Shown here: positions 23,603 through 33,360 of the stretch, in pieces | How the letters are laid out: every line of letters begins with the position of its first letter | Position numbering within the stretch: position 1 is the first letter of the stretch | NCBI GenBank assembly: GCA_030411725.1 | Contig: MU839830.1 | Location: 2,000,663 to 2,064,662, forward strand | Length of the DNA stretch: 64,000 bases | Reading direction: 5' to 3' | From: Echria macrotheca | Taxonomy: Eukaryota; Ascomycota; Sordariomycetes; Sordariales; Schizotheciaceae | The notes under the pieces: model-generated | The model's database searches: none | Told to the model about the DNA's origin: nothing | Seen by the model: only the letters and a program-made list of their open reading frames with translations | Made by a program: the position numbers and the translations under genes

Positions 23603-23640
23603 TTTTCTTTTTTTTTTTTTCAAAAAAAAAAAAAAAGAAA
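23603..23640 (+). other. Poly(T)/poly(A) inverted repeat in the 5' leader of the next gene
   Basis: A T-run of 13 preceded by TTTTTC is followed, after one C, by an A-run of 14 and GAAAA. The arms can form an almost loop-less hairpin of about 18 A-U/G-C pairs. It ends about 10 bases before the ATG at 23651. In vivo meaning unknown; homopolymer lengths may also be assembly-sensitive. Confidence 0.6.
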
Positions 23641-23650
23641 ATCCAAAAAA

Positions 23651-24406
23651 ATGTCTGCCTACATCACCGCCAACTCCTTCTCCGCCTCCTCCATCTCCGA
23701 GCAGCGGGGGCACTTGTGGCTCCGGTTCGTGGCCCAAGAGGCCCTGAAGCGGGCGAACGACGGCCCGGTGGTCGACACCGCCAACGCCCCCGCCAACGCC
23801 CCAGCCGCGCCCGATGCCCCCGCCGATGCTCTCGACGCACCCGCCGACGCCGCCGCCGAGCCCAACCCCTCGCCCGAAGCCGTCGAAGCGGCGAGAATCC
23901 TCGGCGGCCTTTCCCGCCGCGCCCGGGGGCTCGCGCCCTCACCCTCACCGATCCCTCCTGCCCGTTCCCCGGTCCCTGCCCCTGCCCGACTTCCGACCCT
24001 TCGCCCTTCTCCGGCCCCGGCTCGACTCCCGACCCATTCCTCGTCCCCGTCCACGGTCCGGGCAGCCTCCGCCTCCGCTTCTCCCGCCCTCGCTCCTTCT
24101 CCAGCCCCTTCTCCTTCTCCTTCTCCGGCCCCGGCCCAGGAAGCCTCCGCCTCCCCCCCCCCCTCCGCCTCCCCCTCCACCGTCACCCCCTCGCCGCCCC
24201 GCAACCGCTCCCGCCCAGTGACTGCCAAGACGAGGAGGCAAGAGACCAAGGCCCGGAACATCCAAGCGAACGGGGTCCCACGACCCAACGGGCCGTGCCG
24301 GGCGTGTCGAAGGGCTGGGATAGACTGCCGTGTGGAGAGGCCAAGGGGCCAGAGGGTGACTATGTGTGCGCGCTGCAGGGAGAAGCATATCAAGTGCCAG
24401 GATTAG
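23651..24406 (+). CDS. Unknown protein with proline/serine-rich middle and C-terminal Zn2Cys6-like cluster
   Basis: A 251-residue single-exon frame starting MSAYITANSFSASSISEQRG. An N-terminal block of about 40 residues contains WLRFVAQEALKRAND. Then come about 150 residues of Ala/Pro/Asp and Pro/Ser/Ala low complexity. The C-terminus, about residues 210-251, has six cysteines spaced C-X2-C-X6-C-X12-C-X2-C-X6-C, which fits a fungal Zn(II)2Cys6 cluster. In regulators of that class the cluster is usually N-terminal and followed by a large effector domain; here it is the very end. TATAAA lies 205 bp upstream. DNA binding is possible but unproven. The 5' leader holds a poly(T)/poly(A) hairpin. 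Confidence 0.7.
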   Translation: MSAYITANSFSASSISEQRGHLWLRFVAQEALKRANDGPVVDTANAPANAPAAPDAPADALDAPADAAAEPNPSPEAVEAARILGGLSRRARGLAPSPSPIPPARSPVPAPARLPTLRPSPAPARLPTHSSSPSTVRAASASASPALAPSPAPSPSPSPAPAQEASASPPPSASPSTVTPSPPRNRSRPVTAKTRRQETKARNIQANGVPRPNGPCRACRRAGIDCRVERPRGQRVTMCARCREKHIKCQD

Positions 24407-25728
24407 TTTGGGCCGTCGGTGGGAAGCTTTTGTTTGTGCTGGTTGGATTTGGATTGGATTGGATGGATGGGATGGGATGGGGTTTACATGTAACTTGTAT
24501 TGTACGATGCGGGATGACTTGGTGGGTTTATGGCTATGATTTTTATGGCGCAGTGGGTTGGGAAAAGGGTGTGTTGGACTAGTGTTGGATACTTGTTTGG
24601 ATTTCATGATGGGCTGGTTGGTATAAGGATGTGTTGGATACTTGTTGGATTTAGGGAATGGGAGAAGCTTGGATTGAATGTTGGCATGGAACTTGGCATG
24701 ATACTGATAGGCGAACCCCTCGTGCAATCAACAATGTTCTGCTTTCTCGGTGGGCTCGTAATAAACAAGCTGCTTTGACTTTCCGTGTCGCTGTCAACCT
24801 GATGCTAAACGTTGTCTGGTATATAACCACCACGACAGCCAGTCTTGTTTCCCAAGAACTCCGAACAGCACCAACATAGGTCTCAGTCCTCCACCGTGCC
24901 TAGAAGTTCATCTCATAATCGAGTCATTTTGACACGTTATGTACTATTGACTTGGTGCGTGGTGCACACTGGTCGTGCAGCCGCACGCGTGCCGCTGTAG
25001 ACTGACATTCGAACGGTCGTGTGGATCCACAGGCGCTGAAATGGGTGAGCCCGCGGAACGTGTTTTTTTGTGTTTTCGGGCGCGATGCTCGAAAAAATAT
25101 TTCTCAATCTCGTGCCTGTATTTAGTTTTTCACCCAGTAGCCTAGGTTTTTCCACAATCAACACCCACCCTCCTTCGACTTCAGTCAGGAGCCAGGAGCC
25201 TTTGGCTCCCTTCTTCTTTTGATCCGAGGCGCAAGCCTCTATTGCGCTTGTTTTGGTGTGTAGTGCACCAGCTGCCATTTACTATTCATTTGCCTCGCTG
25301 TTGTTTGCTTCCTGGGAGTGGTTTACTAGCACACAATATTCACTGTCGGGATTCGTATCGGCTAGCCTCGTCTGTGACAACAACTCGTCAAGGCCTTGGC
25401 GTTCAGGGGAAGTAAACATCACACTTGCGTGTCCAAGAGCTCGACAAAACCAACATTGATTAAGATTACCTAGCTAGCGGTCTATAACTCCAAGCAATGA
25501 TCTCAAAACATCAGAAACCTCGAATCTGGCCTCTAACCGTCATCGCCAGTGATTCCGTCGAGAGTGACCAACCCGAGACCTCTTGGCCCGAGACCCACTT
25601 TTCGACGTCTCCCACAGCCTTGCATCCCTACAGGGCAGCTGCTTTCGACACCCCCTCTCCTCCTCGACACCCCGCAGTGACGACGTCTCCCGGGCCTTCC
25701 TGGCTCGTCCACCCAGATTGCGGAGTGC
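24407..25728. other. Convergent intergenic region
   Basis: Contains a GGATT/GGGAT simple repeat at 24441-24482 just after the zinc-cluster gene. Otherwise there are short frames without recognisable content. It should include the 3' UTRs of both flanking genes. Confidence 0.5.
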
Positions 25729-26976
25729 TCACCGCACTGGCTTCTCCGCCACAACCCAATAACTTGTCGTGATAAGCCGCATCTTATCCATCTTGACAAA
25801 CGCCTCTCCATCCAGACACAGCCGATCAATGAGCGTCTTGAAGTGCGGTGGAAGCATCCTGAGCTTCACCATGCCCAGAATCATCTGCCGCATCGCCCGG
25901 AAATATACGTCCACCTTGTCAATCAACAGCGCCTGCAAGCCATCCAGACTCGCGTTCTCCGACTTGACCACTACAAACCCAGCCGCCTCGAGCGCGACCT
26001 CCAAACTCTTTGGCGTAGGCGTCCCGACCGCCCCGATCAACGGCTTCACCCGCCTCATGAGCTCGACATGCTCCGCATTCCCCGGGTCGTACGCCGGCAG
26101 ACTGACCCAGTCCAGCAACGACACGCGCGCGCCCGGCTTGACGACCCTGTAAATTTCGCGAAACAGCGCAGGGAGATCCTTACAGAGTGACAGCGCCTGG
26201 ATCTGATAAAACGCGTCGAATTGATTGTCGGAAAACGGAAGCGGTAGCGAATTGAAATCCTGCACGACGAATTCATTCGGCAGCCCCCTCTCGTCGCTGA
26301 ACACACGCGCCTGCGCGATCTGGTTTGGGTCGATGTTGATCCCCGTCACCTGGACGCCCGGAATTGCCGTGGCCATGTGCGCCGCGACTCTTCCTCTCCC
26401 ACATCCGAGATCAAGAACACGGTCGCCGGATTTCAAACCGATCGACCTCGCGATGGCGCGCTCGTAGAGGAGCTGGTTTTCGAGCACCGAAGCGCGCCGG
26501 TCCATCAGGGGCGGGATGTACATCTTCTCGACCGCACCCAAGGCACAGAGGTGATTGAGGACGCCGTAGTAGGCGCGCAGACACTCGCCCACGCGGTCGC
26601 GGTAGTTGGGTCCCAGAGCGGCGACCATTTGTGATTCGTCGGCCCAGTCGAGGTTGTAGATGACGTAGGAGGCCATGAAATCGTCGACCTGTTGCTGGGT
26701 TAGGTTGCGCAGGTAGCGGAACGAGGTGCGGAAGGTCTGCAGGCGGTTGGTTTGGGACTCGCGATCGAGCTCGTTTAGGAGCTCGAGGGTTATGGCGTCG
26801 GGGTTCTTTGGTGTTCTTTGGGCTTTCCTGCTCTGCTTTCGCGACTTGGCGAGGAATGGGTTGAGCGCGGCGAGCCGCTTCTCGTGCGCGATGGCGTCAT
26901 TTTCCGAGCTGTCCGACGCGCGCTGGTTGAACGAGTCGGCGGGCGTGATGAGCACGGGTGATGTGAGAGTGGCCAT
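25729..26976 (-). CDS. SAM-dependent methyltransferase, sterol C24-methyltransferase (Erg6/SMT)-like
   Basis: A 415-residue single-exon protein. The ATG at 26976 has a good context (AATCATGGCC); the frame extends a few codons upstream but without ATG. The class I methyltransferase fold shows motif I VLDLGCGRGRVAAHMA, then TGINIDPNQIAQAR, and motif II/III FYQIQALSLCKDL with EIYRVVKPGARV. The C-terminal part resembles the sterol methyltransferase C-terminal domain. The true Erg6 hallmark YEYGWG is not seen; the corresponding region reads ASYVIYNLDWADES. This is therefore probably a paralogue acting on a sterol or other lipid, not the main ergosterol enzyme. TATTTAAA-like box at 27052-27059. Confidence 0.82.
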   Translation of the reverse strand: MATLTSPVLITPADSFNQRASDSSENDAIAHEKRLAALNPFLAKSRKQSRKAQRTPKNPDAITLELLNELDRESQTNRLQTFRTSFRYLRNLTQQQVDDFMASYVIYNLDWADESQMVAALGPNYRDRVGECLRAYYGVLNHLCALGAVEKMYIPPLMDRRASVLENQLLYERAIARSIGLKSGDRVLDLGCGRGRVAAHMATAIPGVQVTGINIDPNQIAQARVFSDERGLPNEFVVQDFNSLPLPFSDNQFDAFYQIQALSLCKDLPALFREIYRVVKPGARVSLLDWVSLPAYDPGNAEHVELMRRVKPLIGAVGTPTPKSLEVALEAAGFVVVKSENASLDGLQALLIDKVDVYFRAMRQMILGMVKLRMLPPHFKTLIDRLCLDGEAFVKMDKMRLITTSYWVVAEKPVR

Positions 26977-28175
26977 GATTTTGGTCCTGGTGTTGTTTGC
27001 TGTATTGTCGAACAAGACAGAACTTTAGAATAAGAGCAGTGGATGTACGGCCTATTTAAAGAGAAGGGAGGGGGGCGTAAAGTGGCAGGTGACACACAAA
27101 CAGCTGGCGGTTGTGTTTGAGTCGGACCGCGAGTCCGGGCCGTGACAGATGGCAGAGGTGCATTATCACATCCGTTGAGAAACAGGGACACAAAAGAAAA
27201 ATCAAAACGCTGCATGACAGCATCCGGGAGGTCCGACCCGGCCGATCCGATGTGGATCCGGAGCCATGCCTGCCCGCGTCGCGACTTGAGAAAATGGCCG
27301 TGAGTTTCCAGGTTTGTTGGGCATGGTTGGTAGACCTGTTTCGATTGGTTCTATCCGTCGCGTGTTGTTAGTGACGTGCCTGCGGCGTCGTCCGTCTGCT
27401 GACAAACGGGTGCATCAACGCCCTGTGTTTTGCGCGACACCGCATGACTCATCTCATTTTTGGACTGGAGAAACCACTCCTGCGCTTCGGATTTAGGTTG
27501 TGGAATGCGGGAAGCGCGAGGACGACAGGCATGACAGGGTGTGCTTCCAGACGACCCGAGATGATCGAAAATGGCAGGCGGATCCCCAACATAATTTGCG
27601 GGTTCATTTCTTCCCCGGTTTCGGGCGGCTTTGTTGATGGACTGCCAGCCGAAATTCCGAAGTGGGTGGTCTCGCACATTGGCGGTGGAACACATAGGCA
27701 TGTGTCGGCTCGAAGTTGCAGCTGGCCAATCAGATTCAAGGGATCCTGTCAAAAACAGCAACCACTAGACAAAAGGACTGCTGCAGAGCTTTCTGAACCA
27801 GACTTACTTGCTCTCAACACTAGTTTGGCTTACAGCACGGATTGGTTCCGAGTTTTATTTTTGACGCCCAGCAGATCTTCACACAATTCTCTCCACGGAC
27901 TGCTTACTAGAATGATCTCTCACCGAAGGGAGCTGTTCGTTGGCCAGACGCCATGAACCAACAAGGCTATTGTCTTTTTCTTTGTCTTTCGGAACATGCC
28001 GACAAAGAGATTCGGCATAGTCGAGGTCGGCTGCACAGGTTCGCCCTCCTGTGAACAGCAGATTCCTTCCAAATGAAGGCAGGTAACTCCTCTATCCAGA
28101 CAACTATAAAACTCGCCCTCTCTCCCGTCTTTTTATCCACCTTTCATCCTCATCATCTACCATCACTCATCCAAC
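26977..28175. other. Divergent promoter region
   Basis: Between the methyltransferase-like gene (minus) and the small cysteine-rich gene (plus). TATAAA at 28104-28109 serves the latter. No gene seen. Confidence 0.5.
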
Positions 28176-28526
28176 ATGTGTGAGGAAATCGTATTCAAGC
28201 ACGACTGCGGCCACGATACGCGGCAAATCTTCAACAGATGCCGCTATCGGCTGCCGTTGCCCCTGCCCGGCCGACAGCGCTGTCCGTACCTCAGCGAGAC
28301 GCCGCGCTGGGAGGGTCCCAGTGTTTGTCCCCGGTGCGAGCGGATCGCGCGGTTTAAGGCGCTCTTCAGGAAGGAGCCGCTGGATCCGCTAGATGGGGAG
28401 TCTGCTGAGACTCCTTGGCCTCCCAAAGTCGGGAGCTCGTTTTCTGACTTTTTGGTTCCTGCGCCGGGCGAGGAGGCCAGTACAGGCAAGAGGATCAGTA
28501 AACTGATGCTTTCTCCACCTGAGTGA
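28176..28526 (+). CDS. Small cysteine/histidine-rich protein of unknown function
   Basis: A 116-residue frame. The start MCEEIVFKHDCGHDTRQIFNRC resembles a group of small fungal proteins that begin with a Cys/His-rich stretch. A later CPRCERIARFK gives another CX2C, so metal binding is plausible. No signal peptide. TATAAA is 67 bp upstream and a CT/CA-rich leader precedes the ATG, both typical of well-expressed fungal genes. The stop is at 28524-28526. Function unknown. Confidence 0.7.
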   Translation: MCEEIVFKHDCGHDTRQIFNRCRYRLPLPLPGRQRCPYLSETPRWEGPSVCPRCERIARFKALFRKEPLDPLDGESAETPWPPKVGSSFSDFLVPAPGEEASTGKRISKLMLSPPE

Positions 28527-30798
28527 TGAGTTTGATGATGAAAACTAGCCCAAGGGAAACTGGATTTCTCGGGGCTTGCATGAAAGCTAGGTGTGTTTTC
28601 ATGCGTGTTAGGCAGCACAGCAAATTGGACCGCTGCGTGGCGGTTATGGTTGGGACATTTTTGAGATGTTCCAGAAGCTTGCCATCCCATTCATGGATCA
28701 ATCTCCTGCTTGCCAGGCAGGACTGCTGCAGTTAGGCGACAGCGTGCAGCAGGTGCGTGTGGTAACGGTGGCAATCTTTTGTTAGATTGGTTCCGATCCA
28801 TCTTCCACCGTCCATCCACTTCTCAGAATAGAACCACGCTTCCAGGCTCTCGGCCTGCATCGGGGGCATTTTACTACCCACATGTAGGTTCACTAAACTA
28901 AGACTACAAAAGAAAAAAAGCACGTACACGAAGTGGGTAGGATCAAAGGCACGGTCCCGTAAACTCACCCCCATTTTCTCTTAAAAGTATTCCCAGAATG
29001 TTAAGGTAACCAACCAAATCTCCGCGATAATATTGAACTACTCGAATATGCTCATATTACATCATCCAAATCGCGCCCTGCATACACATCCCGCCTTGTT
29101 CCACTGACCGGCCGCGCGGCCGCCCTGCCTTGCTCAGTCAAGTTAGTCGCCGGGCCCCCGACTGTTCTGGGTCTAATAACTCGACATCACAAAGGAAATT
29201 CATATGATCTCATCTATGATATGGTCTCGAGGTTCGTCGGCCATGACGCCAACACACGTGTCCCCGAGTCCCGAGCCGCCCCACGTGTCGGTCCCCTTTC
29301 AAACTAACTTTAGTCCTCGGGAGTTCCCTTTCCTTGTTTCAGATGACGAGCGGATAGCCACATGGGCTCGTTCGGGGCCGAGATGCGCATCAAAGACGAC
29401 TAAAGAAAATCAGAGAGAAACAAGGGAAGGGGTTAAGAAAGGAGAAGAACAAGACGAAGCGCGTGGAAGTAAAGGTAGATCGGATGGAAGGATCTCTCAG
29501 GGAAAATGTCCGAATCTGTCTTGTAGAGGTGGCACGGGTGTGTAGGAATCTGAGCAACGTCACTTCGCTTCTGCAGGATATTTGTTGGGCGCTTGGGTGG
29601 TTGTCCTTGACTAGACTGAATCCCGGGCAAGGAGTTCAGGAATCCCGGAACGTAATGCATAGAAAAAAAAATGAAGACATGTGCCCAGACGCTCCAGTTT
29701 TTCCCCCAGAATCTCGCAATTGAATACAAATGTTCATTAGCCGCATTTGCTATCCGACAGCTTTTATCGATCCAAAAACCGCAGGGACCCTGAGGCTGGA
29801 GTCGCCTCCCCAGCCCGGAGCCATGATATCTGACCGGCACCAAGCCAACCCAAGTAGTGCAATGGATGATACACTCTAAAAAATTCGACGATAGAATTTT
29901 TAATCCCTCCATAGCGCCAGAAAACGCACTGCAAAATTCTGACCCACGCCGATTTTTTGTGGTTGTGGACCCTTGCAAAACTTACACGTTCTTTTGTCCT
30001 TCCCAATCGGGATCTGAATAAACAATTTTGAATAGGGGGCTCCACCACCCACGCAATGGTAAGGTACCTAGGTACAACCCCCCATCAGGCACACACAACG
30101 CCGCCAGGTACCCGAGCCGTGTCGACCAATAACTTCCGAGTCAAACAAGATCGGATACAATATCTTTCTTGAACGCCTTAGATCTGATCTGCCCTTCTTT
30201 CCTTCATCATATCCATAAAAAGATTTAGAGAATGAAGAGCCTCAACGGCTCCTGGCCACATGGCACAAGGGGAAATTACCCCTTCTATACCTGAATAGCG
30301 AGCAGTCTCTTGCTTCCTCGATGAATTCAAGGGTCTTACAGACGGAACTTTCCATGGGGAACAGGGAGAAATAATGACTACTCAACGGCAAAACTCGACA
30401 AGTCGAGGGCCGCCCAGTCGCCCCCGAGGGATTCGGAGCCGTGCCTCGTCGCGAGGTATCCGAGTCTTTCAGACGTCGGACGCTTCGACCCCCTGAGTCT
30501 GCTGCGGTGGGCTCACTATTCAGGGACCACGACAATTGACCACCACCCAGCACCATAGCCAGACCTCTTGAATAACACACCACCAATTCTTGTATAAAAG
30601 ATTCTGTTCCCATCCTGTTCAGCATCATGACTCTCTTTTCACTACCTTTCTTCTCATGCACATATTTCCTCCTCGTTTCTCACCATCTTGAAGAGAAAAA
30701 CCCATATACTCGACTTCCTACAGTCATTCACTTCGACTTCATAGTCACTCATTCGACAATCTTCCGATCTCCTTCGAAGAAATCCCAGAAATCACAAC
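28527..30798. other. Long upstream region of the pheromone gene
   Basis: 2.3 kb with no supported gene. A CCCCT element (stress-response-like) occurs near 30490 and a CT-rich leader stands at 30620-30790 before the ATG. Confidence 0.45.
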
Positions 30799-31485
30799 AT
30801 GAAGCTCAGCCTGATCTCCATCGCCCTCGTGGCCATCGCCTCCTCGGTCCAAGGCGCCGCAACTCCCGTGCACCAGGATGACAAGCGCACCTGCTGGGTA
30901 CGCGGCCAATCCTGCTGGAAGGTCAAGCGTGCAACGGAAGCCTTCACCGACGCCATCAAGACGAGTGGCGGCCTGACGACCCCCTCCGATCCAGACAGCG
31001 AGGCCGCTGTCGTCGCCAAGAGCCAGATCGACGCCCTCGCCCTCGCCATCGCCGCTGGCCAGGACGACCCCGACGCCTTCTACGCCGGCCTCGGGCTGGA
31101 GAACGAGTTCCACCCTGCGGTCAACATGAGCAAACGCAGCTGCACCAGACGCGGCCAAGCTTGCTGGAAGCGAGACCTCCAGGCCGATCCCGAGGCTGCC
31201 CAAGTCGACAAGCGGTCGTGCGGTATTTCCGGACAGTCGTGCTGGAAGACCAAGCGGGCGGCCGAGGCCGTGGTCAAGACGATCGATGCGGCGGATGAGG
31301 AGTCCGACGCAAACGTGGACGTGAGCAAGCGCAGCTGCACCAGACGCGGCCAAGCCTGCTGGAAGCGCGACGTGAGCGCTGAGGCTGCTTGCCATACTCC
31401 GGGCGGCGCTTGCACCATTGCCAACCGGGACCTTGATGCCGTCTACCACCTTGCCCGCAGCATCGTCGAATCCTACTCCGACTAG
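30799..31485 (+). CDS. ppg1: Alpha-type mating pheromone precursor with four variable repeats
   Basis: A 228-residue precursor. Residues 1-19 form a signal peptide (MKLSLISIALVAIASSVQG). Four ten-residue repeats follow Kex2 KR sites: TCWVRGQSCW (31-40), SCTRRGQACW (114-123), SCGISGQSCW (140-149) and SCTRRGQACW again (179-188). Each is followed by a Lys and then KR or RD. A fifth, decayed copy ACHTPGGACT (197-206) lacks KR and the final Trp. After the first repeat, KVKRATEAFTDAIK matches the segment after the pheromone in Neurospora CCG-4. Known sordariomycete peptides are of the QWCRIHGQSCW type. Here the Trp before the first Cys is missing. Family role: secreted peptide sensed by the Pre-2/Ste2 receptor. 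The intergenic positions make it a single, self-contained gene. Confidence 0.88.
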   Translation: MKLSLISIALVAIASSVQGAATPVHQDDKRTCWVRGQSCWKVKRATEAFTDAIKTSGGLTTPSDPDSEAAVVAKSQIDALALAIAAGQDDPDAFYAGLGLENEFHPAVNMSKRSCTRRGQACWKRDLQADPEAAQVDKRSCGISGQSCWKTKRAAEAVVKTIDAADEESDANVDVSKRSCTRRGQACWKRDVSAEAACHTPGGACTIANRDLDAVYHLARSIVESYSD

Positions 31486-31544
31486 GTATGCGTTGTTGAT
31501 CTCGTTTTCTTTGCTTCGGTCACTAATTCGCTTCTCGTTTCCAG
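31486..31544 (+). other. Probable 3' UTR intron of the pheromone gene
   Basis: GTATGC begins directly after the stop codon; CACTAATTC (branch-like) and TTCCAG follow, giving a 59-nt intron of normal fungal size. Confidence 0.5.
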
Positions 31545-32949
31545 ACGTCAGCACCTCCCTTCGAAGTTTCGAGCTCAACCTGTACTTCCAAGCCTCCCAA
31601 CTGGGCTGATCGTTGGCGACAATCTCTTCTTTCGTTTCTCTGTACATAGGTTCAATCTCTTGGTACCACCATGGATAGTCGGGCCAACCCGCATTGTCCT
31701 TTCTTTCTTTTGATCTCTTCTTTCGGTGTTGGTTGTCAACTCGCTTGATAATCTCGAACTCGGGCCTTGTTCGGCATCCAACCCTCGGCGGCTGTAATCG
31801 ACGATGACGCCTGCCTTTCAGCATCACGGCGCTGCTGCCACCATCTGTAGATACTGGGCTAGCTAGCTGCCTTTACATATTTCTGTCCTTTGGGTCTTGT
31901 AGATAATACAACTAGACCGGCGAGAGGTCACAGTTTCTCTTCAATGCTGTCTTCTGGTGTTTATTCCGGTGCCGGGAGCTTGCCACAATCAACCCAATGC
32001 TAATTTGACTCGAGCCGCCGATGGATTGCTGGGCAGAGAGTGTTGAGGAATTCTGCAGCCTTTCCTGGCCCCAGTGGAGATGCCAGTCGCTGCGGTTGGC
32101 CGTTGGGTAGGTGCCTCCTCCCTCGCGAACGCTCCTTCCCTCCACACCACTAGATCAGACTCGACATATGACGTGCAAACCCAGTGGTCGACGTCTGTCG
32201 CTTTTCTAGAATAAGGGTTGTAGTGATCATTTACAACCCGGGCGTTACAATCCAAGCCGCGTTCCTCGACTTGAAACTATTCTGGAAGTCCTACTCGTGC
32301 GGGTATGTTTGTATATGCGACGGGAGAAACAGGGATGTCGTGACGTGGCCCGAGGAACCTCTCAAGTAGACACACGTACATGATGCCCAGCAACTTTCCT
32401 TTCTATGAGCCTGAAGTCGTTGCAAAGTGACCCGTCCTAGACGTCCCGGTGGCCCTGATTAGGACCAGACGGCGTCATGCGGTCTTTCTTGCAGAGTACG
32501 ACACCTCTTTGCCCGGTAACCATTCACGTCATTGCCGGTCCATTACTGGTCCCGGCACAACCAGCCCCATCCCAACTCGCCAGTCCTCAGCCTGCAGATA
32601 GGAGAACTAACATCATCGTCGACCAGACACTGAAGGTTTCGACACCATGGTTAGCAGGGCAGCACTAAACTCCACGGCCGTAAGCCCATGCAATGCAAAG
32701 GGACATCCCAAGCCTTTGTCCGTTATCCACTTGCCCTTGCAGAGAGAAAGAGCGCATCCCCAACCATCTCCCGACCTTAGTCCCGACCGGACATGACTCG
32801 CACACTCCAGCCCCAACTCCGCCAACACTCCACCAACCGCACCAAATCAACACAGTGCACCGGAACCTGCATCTCGAGACTGCCTAAGATAGGTACCCTA
32901 AATAAACTAATTTAGCAGTCCACAATCTCAACAAACTAAACCGAGAGAT
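31545..32949. other. Intergenic region
   Basis: Holds the pheromone 3' UTR and the tRNA-Phe 5' flank. Short frames only; nothing recognised. Confidence 0.5.
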
Positions 32950-33075
32950 GCGGGTTTAGCTCATCTGGGAGAGCGTCAGACTGAAGTCCACTTCAATCAT
33001 ACTCTCTTCCCCCTTTCCGGGGGAACAGGGAATTGTTACATCTGAAGGTAGTGTGTTCAATCCACACAACCCGCA
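32950..33075 (+). tRNA. tRNA-Phe(GAA) with a 53-nt intron
   Basis: Acceptor GCGGGTT pairs with AACCCGC (33068-33074), discriminator A. D arm GCTC...GAGC, anticodon stem TCAGA/TCTGA, anticodon GAA at 32983-32985, U33 and G37 present, T arm around GTGTTCAATCC. The intron 32987-33039 sits at the canonical 37/38 position and contains CTTCA, which can pair with TGAAG of the anticodon loop. A T5 terminator follows at about 33081. The contrast with the six Ala-like units, which lack U33, is useful. Confidence 0.95.
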
Positions 33076-33360
33076 ATCATCTTTTTGTCTCTCACACTCT
33101 CTCTGGGTTGGGGATTCCGTAGAATGTCTAGAGTTGATGGGAACACGCCGTACAGGGCTCGTAGTCCGTGGTACACTTTCGTCTTGTCATGGTGATAAAA
33201 GATGTAGACGTCGAGATCGGAGATCACGGAGAACAGGATCACAACATTGTAGACCCTCCTGCCAGCCCACCAAGCACCCGAGATTGACGATAACAAATAA
33301 AACTCCTGCGGTTGGCTTGCCATACTCCTAACCCCATACACACACATACGGATAAAACCC

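Larger units (their letters stand above)
19647..23650. other. Gene-poor 4-kb region
   Basis: No protein gene can be supported. Frames are short and match nothing I know, and I found no long terminal repeats or terminal inverted repeats. It contains two small repeats, listed separately, and near its right end TATAAA (23440-23445), the likely promoter of the next gene. Degraded mobile DNA cannot be excluded. Confidence 0.4.

Noticed and set aside
19647..23650. Degenerate transposon in the gene-poor region
   Set aside because: No terminal repeats, target duplication or transposase or reverse transcriptase motifs were found in the frames.
23659..24393. Gly/Ala/Glu-rich antisense frame opposite the zinc-cluster gene
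   Set aside because: Produced by the Pro/Ser/Ala low-complexity codons of the sense strand; the sense frame has the cysteine cluster and promoter.
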